Shown here in pieces: positions 1 to 8,573 of a stretch of DNA of 51,303 bases. Numbering within the stretch: position 1 is the first letter of the stretch; every line of letters starts with the position of its first letter. A program made the position numbers and the translations under genes. The stretch covers positions 1 through 51,303 of the forward strand of contig NZ_JARANT010000006.1 in the NCBI RefSeq assembly GCF_029889805.1, read 5' to 3'. The notes below the pieces were generated by a model that saw only the letters and a program-made list of their open reading frames with translations, had not been told where the DNA came from and searched no databases. Source of the DNA: Halorubrum sp. Boch-26. GTDB lineage: Archaea > Halobacteriota > Halobacteria > Halobacteriales > Haloferacaceae.

Positions 1-1188
1 CCGGCCGACACGGCCGACCACACAGCGGGCTACCGGCACAACGAAGTCGACGGCGCCCCGGTCGACACGGCCGCCGAGTTCGAGGCAGCGCTTGCCGAGG
101 CCGGTGACACGGTGACGGTCGCGGCCGACGACGGCGACGGGAAGCGCGAGGTCGAGGTGGACCGCGAGCTCCAAGCGGTCGGCTCCGCCGGCGGCAACCC
201 CCTCGGCGTGACGATCACGGAGGCGCCGCTGACGATCGAGTCGGTGAACGGCGATCGGGTGGCGACCGAGGGCGCCTTCTACGACGCCGTCGGCGACGCG
301 GAGCGCGCCACGGTGTCGGTGAGGGCCCTCGACGGGAGCGGCGCGAACGCGAGCGGCGGGGACGCGAACGCCACGACCGCCGAAATCCCGATCGGTGCGT
401 ACGCGCTCGGCGTACAGGCGGACGGCCCGCTCGACGACGCCGGCGCGACGCCCGGCGAGCCGCTGACGATCGTCTCGATCGGCGGGGAACGGATCCACGG
501 CGCCGACGCCCTCTCCGCGGTGCTCGGCGAGCGCGACCCCGGAGCGACCGTCGAGGTGATCGCGTACGACGACGACGACGAGCGCCAGGCGTACGACGTG
601 GAGCTGGCCCCGCACCCGAACCGCGACGGCGGGTTCGTGGGCGTCTCGGTGTTCCCCGGATCCAGCGGGCTCGCGCTCGACGACTTCGGCGTCTCCGAGT
701 ACCCCGCCGGCGCGTACCTCGAACTGCTCGGCGGCGACGCGGGCGAGGCCGCGGGCGAGGCGGTCCCGCTCGGCGGGCTCACCGACTCGCCGCTCGGGCT
801 CGTGTTCGTCTCGCTCATCCTCCCGCTCGGCAGCCTGTTCGGCCTCCCGTTCAACTTCGCCGGCTTCACCGGCGAGGTGACCAACTTCTTCGTGGTCGAG
901 GGGGCGCTCGGCGCGCTCGGCGGCGGGGTGTTCCTGCTCGCGAACCTCCTCTTCTGGACCGGGTGGATCAACATCCAGCTCGCGCTGTTCAACTGCCTGC
1001 CGGCGTTCCCGCTCGACGGCGGGCGTATCCTCCGGATGGTCGCCGAAGCGGTGATCAGCCGGGTCCCCCTCTCCGACCGGCACGCCGCGGTCCGCACGAT
1101 CACCGTCTCGTCCGGACTCGTCATGTTGACCGGGCTGATCGCGATGGTGTTCGGGAACCAGATCCTTTCGGCGCTCGGACTGATCTGA
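1..1188 (+). CDS. Site-2 protease family (M50) membrane metalloprotease, 5' truncated
   Basis: The reading frame is open from the first base, so the N-terminus, with the HExxH zinc site expected for this family, lies outside the window. What remains is about 395 residues. Two PDZ-like segments (roughly residues 1-85 and 100-210 of the visible part) are followed by hydrophobic segments and the second M50 signature NCLPAFPLDGGRI near the C-terminus (bases ~990-1026), which supplies the third zinc ligand (the Asp of LDG). Family members cut transmembrane substrates inside the membrane. The class is confident; the substrate is unknown. Confidence 0.9.
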   Translation, partial: PADTADHTAGYRHNEVDGAPVDTAAEFEAALAEAGDTVTVAADDGDGKREVEVDRELQAVGSAGGNPLGVTITEAPLTIESVNGDRVATEGAFYDAVGDAERATVSVRALDGSGANASGGDANATTAEIPIGAYALGVQADGPLDDAGATPGEPLTIVSIGGERIHGADALSAVLGERDPGATVEVIAYDDDDERQAYDVELAPHPNRDGGFVGVSVFPGSSGLALDDFGVSEYPAGAYLELLGGDAGEAAGEAVPLGGLTDSPLGLVFVSLILPLGSLFGLPFNFAGFTGEVTNFFVVEGALGALGGGVFLLANLLFWTGWINIQLALFNCLPAFPLDGGRILRMVAEAVISRVPLSDRHAAVRTITVSSGLVMLTGLIAMVFGNQILSALGLI

Positions 1189-1273
1189 GCGGTGACTCTC
1201 ACCCACCGCTCTCGCTGACCGCCACGCCCGCGGCAGGGGAAACGGGTTTCTCCGCGGGCCGAAACGGTGCGGT

Positions 1274-2572
1274 ATGAGCCGGAAACGAACCGTCGAGATC
1301 GAGGGGCACATCATCGACAGCGGGACGATGCAGCGCTGTTTCGGCGCGGTGATGGACCTGGGCGGCTCCTTCGACGTCGAGCGGTTCGACGTCGGGAAAC
1401 ACGAAGAGGAGGAATCGTACTGCCGAATGACCGTCTCGGCCGACGACCCGGAGACGCTCCAAGCCATCCTCCACGAGCTTCACCAGAACGGCGCGGTGTT
1501 GGAGGACCCGACCGACGTCGAACTCGTCGCCGCGCCCGCGGATAGGGTCGTACCGCCCGACTTCTACTCCACGACGAACCACCCGACCGAGGTGTTGTAC
1601 GACGGCGAGTGGATCGAGGTCGAGCGGATCGAGATGGACTGCGCGCTGGTGGTCCAGCCCGACGGCGGTCCGAACGGCGAACCGCGAGCGTCCACGAAGG
1701 TGCTCAACGCGGTCGAAGCGGGTGACCTGATCGCGACCGACGAGTCGGGGATCCGCGTGCGACCACCGGAGCGCCCCCGCAGCGGGGGCGGCGCCTTCGG
1801 CTTCATGCAGGGCGGCGTCTCCTCCGAGCGCCCCTCCGAGTCCACCATCCGGGAGGTCGCCGCGGAGCTCCGTGAGGTGACACGGTCCGGCGGGAACGTG
1901 ATGGTCGTCGCCGGCCCCGCCGTGATCCACTCGGGGGCGGGCGACGCGCTCGCCGCGCTCGTGGAGGCGGGGGTCGTCGACGCGCTCTCGGCCGGGAACG
2001 GCTTCGCGACTCACGACTTGGAGCGGTCGCTGTACGGCACGTCGCTCGGGATGGACGTCGAGACGCTGGAACACCCGCGGAAGGGACACAAACATCACAT
2101 CTGGACCATCTCGGAGATCATCCGGGCGGGCGGGATCGAGGCCGCCGTGGACGAGGGGATCGTGACCGAAGGCGTGATGTACCAGTGCGTCGAGCGCGAC
2201 GTCGACGTCGTGCTCGCGGGCTCTATCCGCGACGACGGCCCCCTTCCGGACACGATCACCGACGCCGTGGCGGCGCAGAATGCGATCCGCGAGCAGGCCC
2301 ACGAGGCCGACATCGTGATCATGCTCGCGACGCTGCTCCACTCGGTCGCCGTCGGGAACTGCCTCCCGTCGACGACGAAGACGGTCTGCGTCGACATCGA
2401 CCCCGCGACCGTCACCCAGCTGCTCGACCGCGGCTCGGCGCAGGCCGTCGGGATGGTCACCGACATCGGGACGTTCGTCCCGAAGCTCGCCGACTTCGTG
2501 CTGGAGGGCGACGGGAGCGAGGACATCGGGCAAACCGACGCGACCGCCCCGAAAGGCGAGGACGACCGATGA
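1274..2572 (+). CDS. LOR/SDH-type bifunctional-enzyme-like protein (TIGR00300 family, possible ornithine cyclodeaminase)
   Basis: A 432-residue protein. The N-terminal ~100 residues match the LOR/SDH conserved region (RTVEIEGHIIDSGTM start). The C-terminal part (about 190-410) is a nucleotide-binding fold rich in small residues, with motifs such as VMVVAGPAVIHSGAG and HSVAVGNCLPSTTKT. Archaeal members are annotated as LOR/SDH or archaeal ornithine cyclodeaminase, which turns ornithine into proline and ammonia. The function is taken from the family and not shown here. It overlaps the next gene by four bases (ATGA), so the two are probably co-translated. Confidence 0.75.
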   Translation: MSRKRTVEIEGHIIDSGTMQRCFGAVMDLGGSFDVERFDVGKHEEEESYCRMTVSADDPETLQAILHELHQNGAVLEDPTDVELVAAPADRVVPPDFYSTTNHPTEVLYDGEWIEVERIEMDCALVVQPDGGPNGEPRASTKVLNAVEAGDLIATDESGIRVRPPERPRSGGGAFGFMQGGVSSERPSESTIREVAAELREVTRSGGNVMVVAGPAVIHSGAGDALAALVEAGVVDALSAGNGFATHDLERSLYGTSLGMDVETLEHPRKGHKHHIWTISEIIRAGGIEAAVDEGIVTEGVMYQCVERDVDVVLAGSIRDDGPLPDTITDAVAAQNAIREQAHEADIVIMLATLLHSVAVGNCLPSTTKTVCVDIDPATVTQLLDRGSAQAVGMVTDIGTFVPKLADFVLEGDGSEDIGQTDATAPKGEDDR

Positions 2573-3108
2573 CTGTCGCGCTTCGCCCGTACGACCCCGC
2601 GACCGACGCCGAGGGGCTCTACGACTGCAAGCTCGCGTTCGAGCGCGGGCTCGGCGAGAACACCGGCGGCGACGACAAGGCGGCCGTCTACGAGGGGAAG
2701 CTCACCGACGGCTACCGCGAGCGATGGCTCGCGTGGGTCGAGCGGTGCGTTGCCGACGATGAGCGCTGCGTGACGGTCGCGGAGAGCGACGACGGAAAGG
2801 GCGACGGCGGCGAGTCTACCGAGGCCGGCGCGGTCGTCGGCTACGTCTTCGTGCTCCCCGAGCGGCTCGCGATGGTCTGGGACGCGGCAGTGATAAACGA
2901 GCTCTATGTCGCTCCCGACCACCGGGGCACGGGCGTCGCGGACGATCTCATGACTGCCGCCGTCGATCTCGCGGCCGACCAGTCGCTCCCGCTGGATCGG
3001 GTCGTGCTCGACGTCGACCCGGCGAACGAGCGCGCCCGGGCCTTTTACGACCGTCACGGCTTCGAGTCGTGGGGCGAGATGGTCGCGCGACCGCTCGACC
3101 TCGTCTGA
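2569..3108 (+). CDS. GNAT family N-acetyltransferase
   Basis: A 179-residue protein starting at the ATG inside the ATGA overlap with the upstream gene. An upstream in-frame extension exists but would run through that gene. The GNAT acetyl-CoA signature is visible as NELYVAPDHRGTGVADDL (motif A, about residue 108-125). The family motif B follows as LDVDPANERARAFYDRHGF, ending in the usual YxxxGF. Substrate cannot be inferred. Overlap with the LOR/SDH gene suggests a shared transcript. Confidence 0.88.
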   Translation: MTVALRPYDPATDAEGLYDCKLAFERGLGENTGGDDKAAVYEGKLTDGYRERWLAWVERCVADDERCVTVAESDDGKGDGGESTEAGAVVGYVFVLPERLAMVWDAAVINELYVAPDHRGTGVADDLMTAAVDLAADQSLPLDRVVLDVDPANERARAFYDRHGFESWGEMVARPLDLV

Positions 3109-3210
3109 GTCCGGGACGCCTGTCCGACCCTCCGCGAGCCGACGTGACACCGATAACCGCGGCCTGAATCCGTGGACACCTTCATACACGCGGCCGGCGT
3201 TGCGGGGGAT

Positions 3211-3888
3211 ATGAGAAGCGTTCAGCGGCTCGCCGTGGCGGCGGGGCTCGTGCTGATAGCGGGCGCGTTGAGCGCGGTCGCGGCGCCCTCGCTCCCCGAG
3301 CGCGTGGTGACGAACTGGGACGCCGCCGGGCGGCCGGCCGGGACCCTCCCGCGGGCGACCGCCGTCTGGCTGTCGCCGGCGCTGATGGCCGGACTGGTCC
3401 TGCTCTTGGCCGTCCTGCCGCGGATCGACCCGCTCCGCGAGAACGTCGCCGCGTTTCGCCCGACCTACGACTGGTTCGTCGTCGCGGTGACGGCGTTCCT
3501 GTTCGTCGTCCACGCGGGGGTCCTCGCCTTCAACCTCGGCTACGAGTTCCCGTTCACGTCGCTCATCGTGGCCGGCGTCTCGCTGCTCGTCTACTACGCC
3601 GGCGCCGTGCTCCCCCGGACCGAGCGCAACTGGTTCATGGGGATCCGCACGCCGTGGACGCTCAGCAGCGACGCGGTCTGGGACCGGACCCATCGGCTCG
3701 GTGGGCGGCTGTTCAAGCTCGCCGCGCTCGTCGGGCTCGCGGGGCTGGCGTTCGGCGAGTACGCGGTGTACGCCCTCGTCGTTCCGCTGGTGACCGTCGC
3801 GGTGGTCACCGCGGCGTACTCGTACGTCCTGTACGGCCGGTTAGAGCGAGACGGTGACGACTCGATCGGCCCGGAGTCGGAGTCGTAG
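3211..3888 (+). CDS. SdpI/DUF1648-like integral membrane protein
   Basis: A 225-residue protein with about six hydrophobic segments. The N-terminal part has the DUF1648 look (VVTNWDAAGRPAGTLPR after the first membrane segment). The second half carries the SdpI signature NWFMGIRTPWTLSSDAVWDRTHR. Bacterial SdpI is an immunity and signalling membrane protein; haloarchaeal members are uncharacterised. The ATG at 3211 is preferred over an in-frame start 13 codons upstream because it directly precedes the first membrane segment. Confidence 0.85.
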   Translation: MRSVQRLAVAAGLVLIAGALSAVAAPSLPERVVTNWDAAGRPAGTLPRATAVWLSPALMAGLVLLLAVLPRIDPLRENVAAFRPTYDWFVVAVTAFLFVVHAGVLAFNLGYEFPFTSLIVAGVSLLVYYAGAVLPRTERNWFMGIRTPWTLSSDAVWDRTHRLGGRLFKLAALVGLAGLAFGEYAVYALVVPLVTVAVVTAAYSYVLYGRLERDGDDSIGPESES

Positions 3889-3955
3889 CGACGGTTCGCG
3901 TTCGACGACGTACTCCCTGTCCGCACCTTCACGACCCGAGAACGCCGGACAGGAG

Positions 3956-3961
3956 TTATAT
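3956..3961 (+). promoter_or_regulatory. TATA box of a leaderless usp transcript
   Basis: TTATAT lies about 27 bases before the ATG at 3985, the spacing expected for a haloarchaeal TATA box with transcription starting at or next to the start codon. No Shine-Dalgarno sequence precedes the gene, consistent with leaderless translation. Confidence 0.6.
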
Positions 3962-3984
3962 GCGAGCCGGCGTGACCTTTGCGT

Positions 3985-4410
3985 ATGAGCTATCTCGTTG
4001 CAACCGACGGATCGGCGGAGAGCGACGAGGCCGTCCGCTACGCGGCGCGACAGGCGGTCGCGTTCTACGAGACCCTCGAGATCGTCCACGTGTTGACGCC
4101 GGATTCGGAACTCGTCGACGGGACGATCGTCCTCCCGGGTGAGGCGGCCGCGGTCGACGCTGGCGAGAGCGTTCTCGCCAACGCTCGAACGATCGCCGAG
4201 GAGGCGGTCGGTGACGAGCCGATCGACGTGAAGACGCAGCTACTCACCGGACGCCCGGCCGACGCAATCGCTGACTACGCGGACGAGGCTGACATCGACG
4301 CGATCTACGTCGGACACCGCGGGCTGAGCGAGGAGCGCGAGCAGGTCGTCGGTAGCGTCGCGAAGAGCGTCGTCGACAAGGCGGACGTGCCGGTGACGGT
4401 GATCCGGTAG
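3985..4410 (+). CDS. Universal stress protein, ATP-binding type
   Basis: A 141-residue single UspA domain. It begins with the usual strand plus DGS motif (MSYLVATDGS). It ends with a complete G-x2-G-x9-G-S nucleotide-binding motif at residues 110-124, as in the ATP-binding branch of the family, then VPVTVIR. Such proteins form soluble dimers in stress responses. The ATG at 3985 is chosen over a TTG two codons upstream because of the well-spaced TATA box. It stands alone with its own promoter. Confidence 0.93.
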   Translation: MSYLVATDGSAESDEAVRYAARQAVAFYETLEIVHVLTPDSELVDGTIVLPGEAAAVDAGESVLANARTIAEEAVGDEPIDVKTQLLTGRPADAIADYADEADIDAIYVGHRGLSEEREQVVGSVAKSVVDKADVPVTVIR

Positions 4411-4548
4411 GTGTCACCCGGTGAGCGTGCCTTCGACCGCCGCTAACTCTCGTTTTCGACGCCTCCGTCGAGAACGGCGGCGTCACAGGCGGCGGAAATA
4501 ACCGCCATTATCGGTCCTTCAAAGCCGTCTTACGCTGTACTGTCGTTG

Positions 4549-5421
4549 ATGCCTGAAGACGTACTCGTGACGGCGGACTGGGTGGAATCGAACCTCGACG
4601 CGTTCGAGAGCGACGATCCGGAGTACCGGCTCGTGGAGATCAACAATCCGACCGTCACCGACGAGTCGGACTACACGCCCTACGAGGAGGGGCATATCCC
4701 CGGCGCGTTGAACTTCGAGTGGGACGAGGTCTTCACCGACGAGACGGAGCGCGACATCGTCTCGAAGGCGGACTTCGCGGCGCGGAACGGCGAGGGAGGT
4801 ATCAGCGCCGACACGACGGTCGTGGTGTACGGCGGCGGCCGCGTCCCCAACTGGTTCGCGCTGTTCGGCTACTGGATCTACAAGTACTACGGTCACGAGG
4901 ACGTCCGCGTGATCGACGGCGGAAAGGGGTACTGGGTCGCCAACGACTACCCGCTCTCAACCGAGGAGCCCGACTTCCCGGCCCGGGAGTACGAGGCCCG
5001 CGGCCCCTTCGAGAGCGTCCGCGCCTACAAGGACGACATCGACAAGGCGATCGAGGAGGGGATCCCGATGGTCGACGTCCGCTCGCCCGAGGAGTTCTCC
5101 GGCGAGGTCATCGCGCCCGAGGGGCTCAACGAGACCGCCCAGCGCGGCGGCCACATCCCCGGCGCGAGCAGCGTCCCGATCGGGACCACCCTGAACGAGG
5201 ACGGCACGTTCAAGAGCGCGGACGAGCTCCGCGAGCTGTACGGTGACGCCGGCGTCGACGGCGACGAGTCGACGATCACCTACTGCCGCGTCGGCGAGCG
5301 CTCGTCGATCGAGTGGTTCCTCCTGCACGAGCTGCTCGGCTACGACGACGTCCGCAACTACGACGGCTCGTGGACCGAGTGGGGGAACCTCGTCGGCGCG
5401 CCGATCGAGACCGGCGAGTAA
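4549..5421 (+). CDS. Thiosulfate/3-mercaptopyruvate sulfurtransferase (double rhodanese)
   Basis: A 290-residue protein with two rhodanese domains (about 1-140 and 150-285). The C-terminal domain has the active-site loop with catalytic Cys246 in TYCRVGERSS. The N-terminal loop reads YGGGRVP, without cysteine, so that domain is structural, as is normal for tandem rhodaneses. Both domains keep the GHIPGA motif. It transfers sulfane sulfur to cyanide or thiol acceptors in the cytoplasm. Haloarchaea often annotate such proteins TssA/TssB; which paralogue this is cannot be told. Confidence 0.93.
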   Translation: MPEDVLVTADWVESNLDAFESDDPEYRLVEINNPTVTDESDYTPYEEGHIPGALNFEWDEVFTDETERDIVSKADFAARNGEGGISADTTVVVYGGGRVPNWFALFGYWIYKYYGHEDVRVIDGGKGYWVANDYPLSTEEPDFPAREYEARGPFESVRAYKDDIDKAIEEGIPMVDVRSPEEFSGEVIAPEGLNETAQRGGHIPGASSVPIGTTLNEDGTFKSADELRELYGDAGVDGDESTITYCRVGERSSIEWFLLHELLGYDDVRNYDGSWTEWGNLVGAPIETGE

Positions 5422-5508
5422 CGGGACGGAATCCGGTGACGCGGCCCACCGGACGCCCGCGGTGAGCCGACGACAGGCCCTTGCGCCGGGAGACCGAACC
5501 ATGGGCGT

Positions 5509-6117
5509 ATGGAGCCGGGTGATCCGGACGGCCCGACGCCACTTCAAACGGTCCCGGACCGGAAGGCGATCCGGTCGCTCGCCGATTCGGAGGCGACGGC
5601 GGGGACCGTGGTGTGGCACCGCGAGGACCTCCGGATCGCGGACAACACCGCCCTCGCGGCGGCCGCGTCGACGCGATCCGCAGACGCGACGGGCGACGCC
5701 GACCCCACCGTCCTCCCGCTGTTCGTCTTCGATCCGGCCTTCTTCGGCGACCGCGGGATGGCCTGTGACGCCCGGATCGACTTTCTTCACGACTGCCTGC
5801 GCGACCTCGACCGCCAGTACCGCGACGTGGGTGCGCCGGGGCTGACGTACGCCCACGGCGACCCGATCGAGGTGCTCGGTCGCTTCGTCGACGCCGGCTG
5901 GGACGTGGTCGCCAACCGGAGCGTGACCGGCCGGTACGGTCTCCGGCGCGCCTCGCTCTCGGGCGGAATCGACGCCGCGCGGTCGATCGCGGCGGAGCAC
6001 GGGATCGAGGCCTCGGAACGAGAGGCCGAAGCGAGCGGCGGTGCCGGCGGGGCGACCGCCGACGGGCGTCGGCGCGGCCGTCAGACCGACCTGTCCGCCT
6101 TCGACGACGACGGCTGA
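5509..6117 (+). CDS. DNA photolyase/cryptochrome N-terminal domain only (truncated)
   Basis: Residues ~32-150 form a photolyase alpha/beta antenna domain: VVWHREDLRIADNTAL at its start, LPLFVFDPAFF, then VVANRSVTGRYGLRR at its end. Full photolyases run to about 450-500 residues with a C-terminal FAD-binding helical domain. Here the 202-residue frame ends in a low-complexity acidic/arginine tail. The next gene starts 52 bases later, and no frame between them encodes an FAD domain. Either this is a decayed photolyase or a stand-alone antenna-domain protein. Light-driven dimer repair by this gene alone is not expected. Confidence 0.75.
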   Translation: MEPGDPDGPTPLQTVPDRKAIRSLADSEATAGTVVWHREDLRIADNTALAAAASTRSADATGDADPTVLPLFVFDPAFFGDRGMACDARIDFLHDCLRDLDRQYRDVGAPGLTYAHGDPIEVLGRFVDAGWDVVANRSVTGRYGLRRASLSGGIDAARSIAAEHGIEASEREAEASGGAGGATADGRRRGRQTDLSAFDDDG

Positions 6118-6139
6118 TCGACGAGCCGGCGTGGGAACG

Positions 6140-6147
6140 TATTTACA
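6140..6147 (+). promoter_or_regulatory. TATA box upstream of the DUF2892 gene
   Basis: TATTTACA lies 30 bases before the ATG at 6170. No Shine-Dalgarno sequence is present, which fits a leaderless transcript. Confidence 0.5.
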
Positions 6148-6169
6148 TGTGTGTACCGTATTGTGAGTT

Positions 6170-6403
6170 ATGAACCAGAACGTCGGTTCCACGGACAAGC
6201 GCGTCAGAACGGCCCTCGGTGCGGTGTTCGGAATCGCCTCGCTCGCCTCGCTCGCCGGGGCGATTTCGCTGCCGGCGCTGGCCGCGCCCGTCTTCGGCGT
6301 GGTGTCGCTGCTCATGCTCGGGACCGCCGCGACCGGCACGTGCGCGCTCTACTCACTGCTCGGCGTCGACACGTGCCCGGCGTCGGCCGGCCGCTCCCGA
6401 TAA
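6170..6403 (+). CDS. DUF2892 (YgaP-type transmembrane domain) small membrane protein
   Basis: A 77-residue protein: a short charged head (MNQNVGSTDKRVRTALG), two hydrophobic segments (about 16-38 and 42-65), and the family hallmark ALYSLLGVDTCP at the C-terminal end. DUF2892 is the membrane anchor domain of YgaP-like sulfurtransferases and also occurs alone. The rhodanese protein about 750 bases upstream is a suggestive but unproven partner. Confidence 0.85.
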   Translation: MNQNVGSTDKRVRTALGAVFGIASLASLAGAISLPALAAPVFGVVSLLMLGTAATGTCALYSLLGVDTCPASAGRSR

Positions 6404-6589
6404 GGCCCTCGATCGGTCCGGGATTTCACGTACAGAACAGTTGAGACGCCTCTTTTCGACGGTTTCGAACCGCCGGCGACGGCAGCCTCAAGTGTGGCTA
6501 GTCGTAACGTGTGACATGAGACAGCGACGCAGACTGACGACCACTGTGTGCGTGCGCGCGAATCGCATCCCCGACCGAGGTGGCCGATC

Positions 6590-7825
6590 GTGAGCGGCGA
6601 CCCGACGGTCCTCGTGATCGGAGGCGGCGCGACCGGGACCGGAGTCGCGCGCGACCTGGCTCTCCGCGGCGTCGACGTGACGCTCGTCGACCGCGGCGGG
6701 CTCGCCGGCGGCACCTCCGGGCGCTCGCACGGCCTGCTCCACAGCGGCGCCCGCTACGCTGAGGACGACCCCCGAGGCGCCGAGGAGTGCCTCCGCGAGA
6801 ACCGGACGCTCCGCGAAATCGCCGGCACGTGCCTCCGCGAGACCGACGGGCTGTTCGTCCGCCTCGCGGGCGACGACCCGGACTACTTCGAGGAGAAACT
6901 GGGGGCTTGCGAGGAGGTCGGCATCGAGACCGAGCGGTTCGACGCCGACGAGGCGCAAGCCGTCGTTCCGGGGCTCTCCGACGACGTCGCGGAGGCGTTC
7001 CGCGTGCCGGACGGCGTGATCTATCCCTCTCGGCTGGTCGCCGCGAACGCGGCCGACGCCGAGCGACACGGCGCCACCGTCCACACCGACGCGCCCGTCG
7101 AGGCCGTCGAGACGGCCGACGGCGCGGTCTCGGCCGTGCGCGTCGGTGGCGACGTCGACGCCGCGCTCCGACCGGATCACGTCGTCAACGCGACGGGGGC
7201 GTGGGCCGACCGGATCGCCGACCTGGCCGGCGTCGAGGTGGGGATGGCGCCGAGCCGCGGCGTGATGATCTCCGTCGAGTACGACGGGCTCGCTCCGGTG
7301 TTGAACCGGTGTCGCGACCCCGACGACGGCGACATCGTCGTCCCCCACGAGGGGGAGGCCGTGCTCGGCACGACGAGCGTCCCGGTCGACGACCCGGACG
7401 AGTACGAGACGGCCGACTGGGAGGTCGAGCGCTCGATCGAGGAGTGCGCGGCGATGCTCCCCGCGGTCGCCGAGGCGCCGGAGGTGAGGCGGTGGTGGGG
7501 CGTCCGCCCACTGTACGCGCCGGACGAGACGGGACCGAACCGGCGCGGGATCTCGCGCGGGTTCACCGTGATCGATCACGCCGACGAGGGCGTCGGGAAC
7601 CTCCACACGGTCGTCGGCGGAAAGCTGACGACCTACCGGGAGATGGCCGAGGTCACGGCCGACCGCGTCTGCGAGCGACTCGGCGTCGACGCCGCCTGCG
7701 ACACCGCGACGGAGCCGCTCCCCGGCGCCGACGACCCCGATCGGCTCGACGAGTTCGTGGACCGGTACGGCGGGACGAACCCGACCGACGCCGGCGTCGT
7801 GAGCGCCGCCGCTGACGACGACTGA
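6590..7825 (+). CDS. GlpA-like FAD-dependent oxidoreductase (short, no C-terminal BFD domain)
   Basis: The protein begins with a Rossmann FAD motif (VLVIGGGATGTGVARDL). It continues as a DAO/GlpA domain with GGTSGRSHGLLHSGARY, VVNATGAWADRIA and VGGKLTTYREMAE. It ends after ~411 residues, whereas anaerobic glycerol-3-phosphate dehydrogenase subunit A is usually about 530-580 residues with a BFD-type [2Fe-2S] domain. The GTG at 6590 is preferred because GAGGTGG sits seven bases upstream and the FAD motif follows at once. An in-frame start at 6548 would add an unrelated arginine-rich leader. No glpB or glpC is adjacent, so this is probably a paralogue with its own substrate. Confidence 0.8.
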   Translation: MSGDPTVLVIGGGATGTGVARDLALRGVDVTLVDRGGLAGGTSGRSHGLLHSGARYAEDDPRGAEECLRENRTLREIAGTCLRETDGLFVRLAGDDPDYFEEKLGACEEVGIETERFDADEAQAVVPGLSDDVAEAFRVPDGVIYPSRLVAANAADAERHGATVHTDAPVEAVETADGAVSAVRVGGDVDAALRPDHVVNATGAWADRIADLAGVEVGMAPSRGVMISVEYDGLAPVLNRCRDPDDGDIVVPHEGEAVLGTTSVPVDDPDEYETADWEVERSIEECAAMLPAVAEAPEVRRWWGVRPLYAPDETGPNRRGISRGFTVIDHADEGVGNLHTVVGGKLTTYREMAEVTADRVCERLGVDAACDTATEPLPGADDPDRLDEFVDRYGGTNPTDAGVVSAAADDD

Positions 7826-7868
7826 AACGGCGGGAATCGGAAGGCGAGGACGCCGGGGACGAGTCCGG

Positions 7869-8459
7869 CTACTCGCCGTCGTCGATCAGGCCGCCGAACA
7901 CCGAGGTCGCGGTGTCGGGGACGTCGAAGTCGTGGTAGTGCTCGCCCTTCTCCTTCGAGAGGATGTTGAGGGCCGCGGCGGCGCCGTCACCGGCCGCGAT
8001 GACCGCTTGCCACTCCTCGGCGCGGACCATCCCGCCCGTCGCGTAGGCCCCCGCGACGCTCGTCTCCATCGAGACGCCGACGTCGACCGTGTCGTCGTCG
8101 CCGAACGCGCAGCCGAGCGACTCGGCGAGGTCACGGCTCGCGCCGGTCGCGAGCACGAGGTAGCCGGCCTCGTACTCGCCCTCCTCGGTCGTCACTGCGA
8201 AGCCGTCGCCCGCCTCCGCGACGTCGGTGACCTCCTCGCCCTGTTTCCGATCGACGCCGAAGTCGTCGGCCTGCTGGCGGGCGGTCGCGAGGAACTCGCT
8301 GCCGCCGACCGAGCCGATGCCGGGGTAGTTGAACAGGTGTGCCTTGTGCATCCAGGTCGCATCGGTGTCGAACAGAATGGTATCGAGCCCGTTCTTGCCC
8401 GCGAACAGCCCCGCGCTGAGTCCGGCCGGTCCGCCGCCGACGATAGCTACGTCTGCCAT
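7869..8459 (-). CDS. Thioredoxin-reductase-like FAD/NAD(P) oxidoreductase, short form
   Basis: A 196-residue protein with an N-terminal FAD motif (VAIVGGGPAGLSAGLFAGKNG). It has YPGIG, where thioredoxin reductases contact the flavin, LVLATGAS, and a C-terminal GAYATGGMVRAEEWQAVIAAGDGAAAA segment typical of the fold. No CxxC redox pair is present, and the NADPH domain is greatly shortened compared with ~310-residue thioredoxin reductases. Haloarchaea carry several such short paralogues; function unknown. It converges with the GlpA-like gene and has its own start at 8459. Confidence 0.8.
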   Translation of the reverse strand: MADVAIVGGGPAGLSAGLFAGKNGLDTILFDTDATWMHKAHLFNYPGIGSVGGSEFLATARQQADDFGVDRKQGEEVTDVAEAGDGFAVTTEEGEYEAGYLVLATGASRDLAESLGCAFGDDDTVDVGVSMETSVAGAYATGGMVRAEEWQAVIAAGDGAAAALNILSKEKGEHYHDFDVPDTATSVFGGLIDDGE

Positions 8460-8573
8460 GGCCGTCGTTCCGGTCGCGGCCTGATAAGGGTTGGCGGAAC
8501 CGGTGACGGAGGTGTGGTATCTCCGCGCGTTGCGGCGTACGGGTGAGTGCGCTCGTCGGTTGTCGCTCGACGA

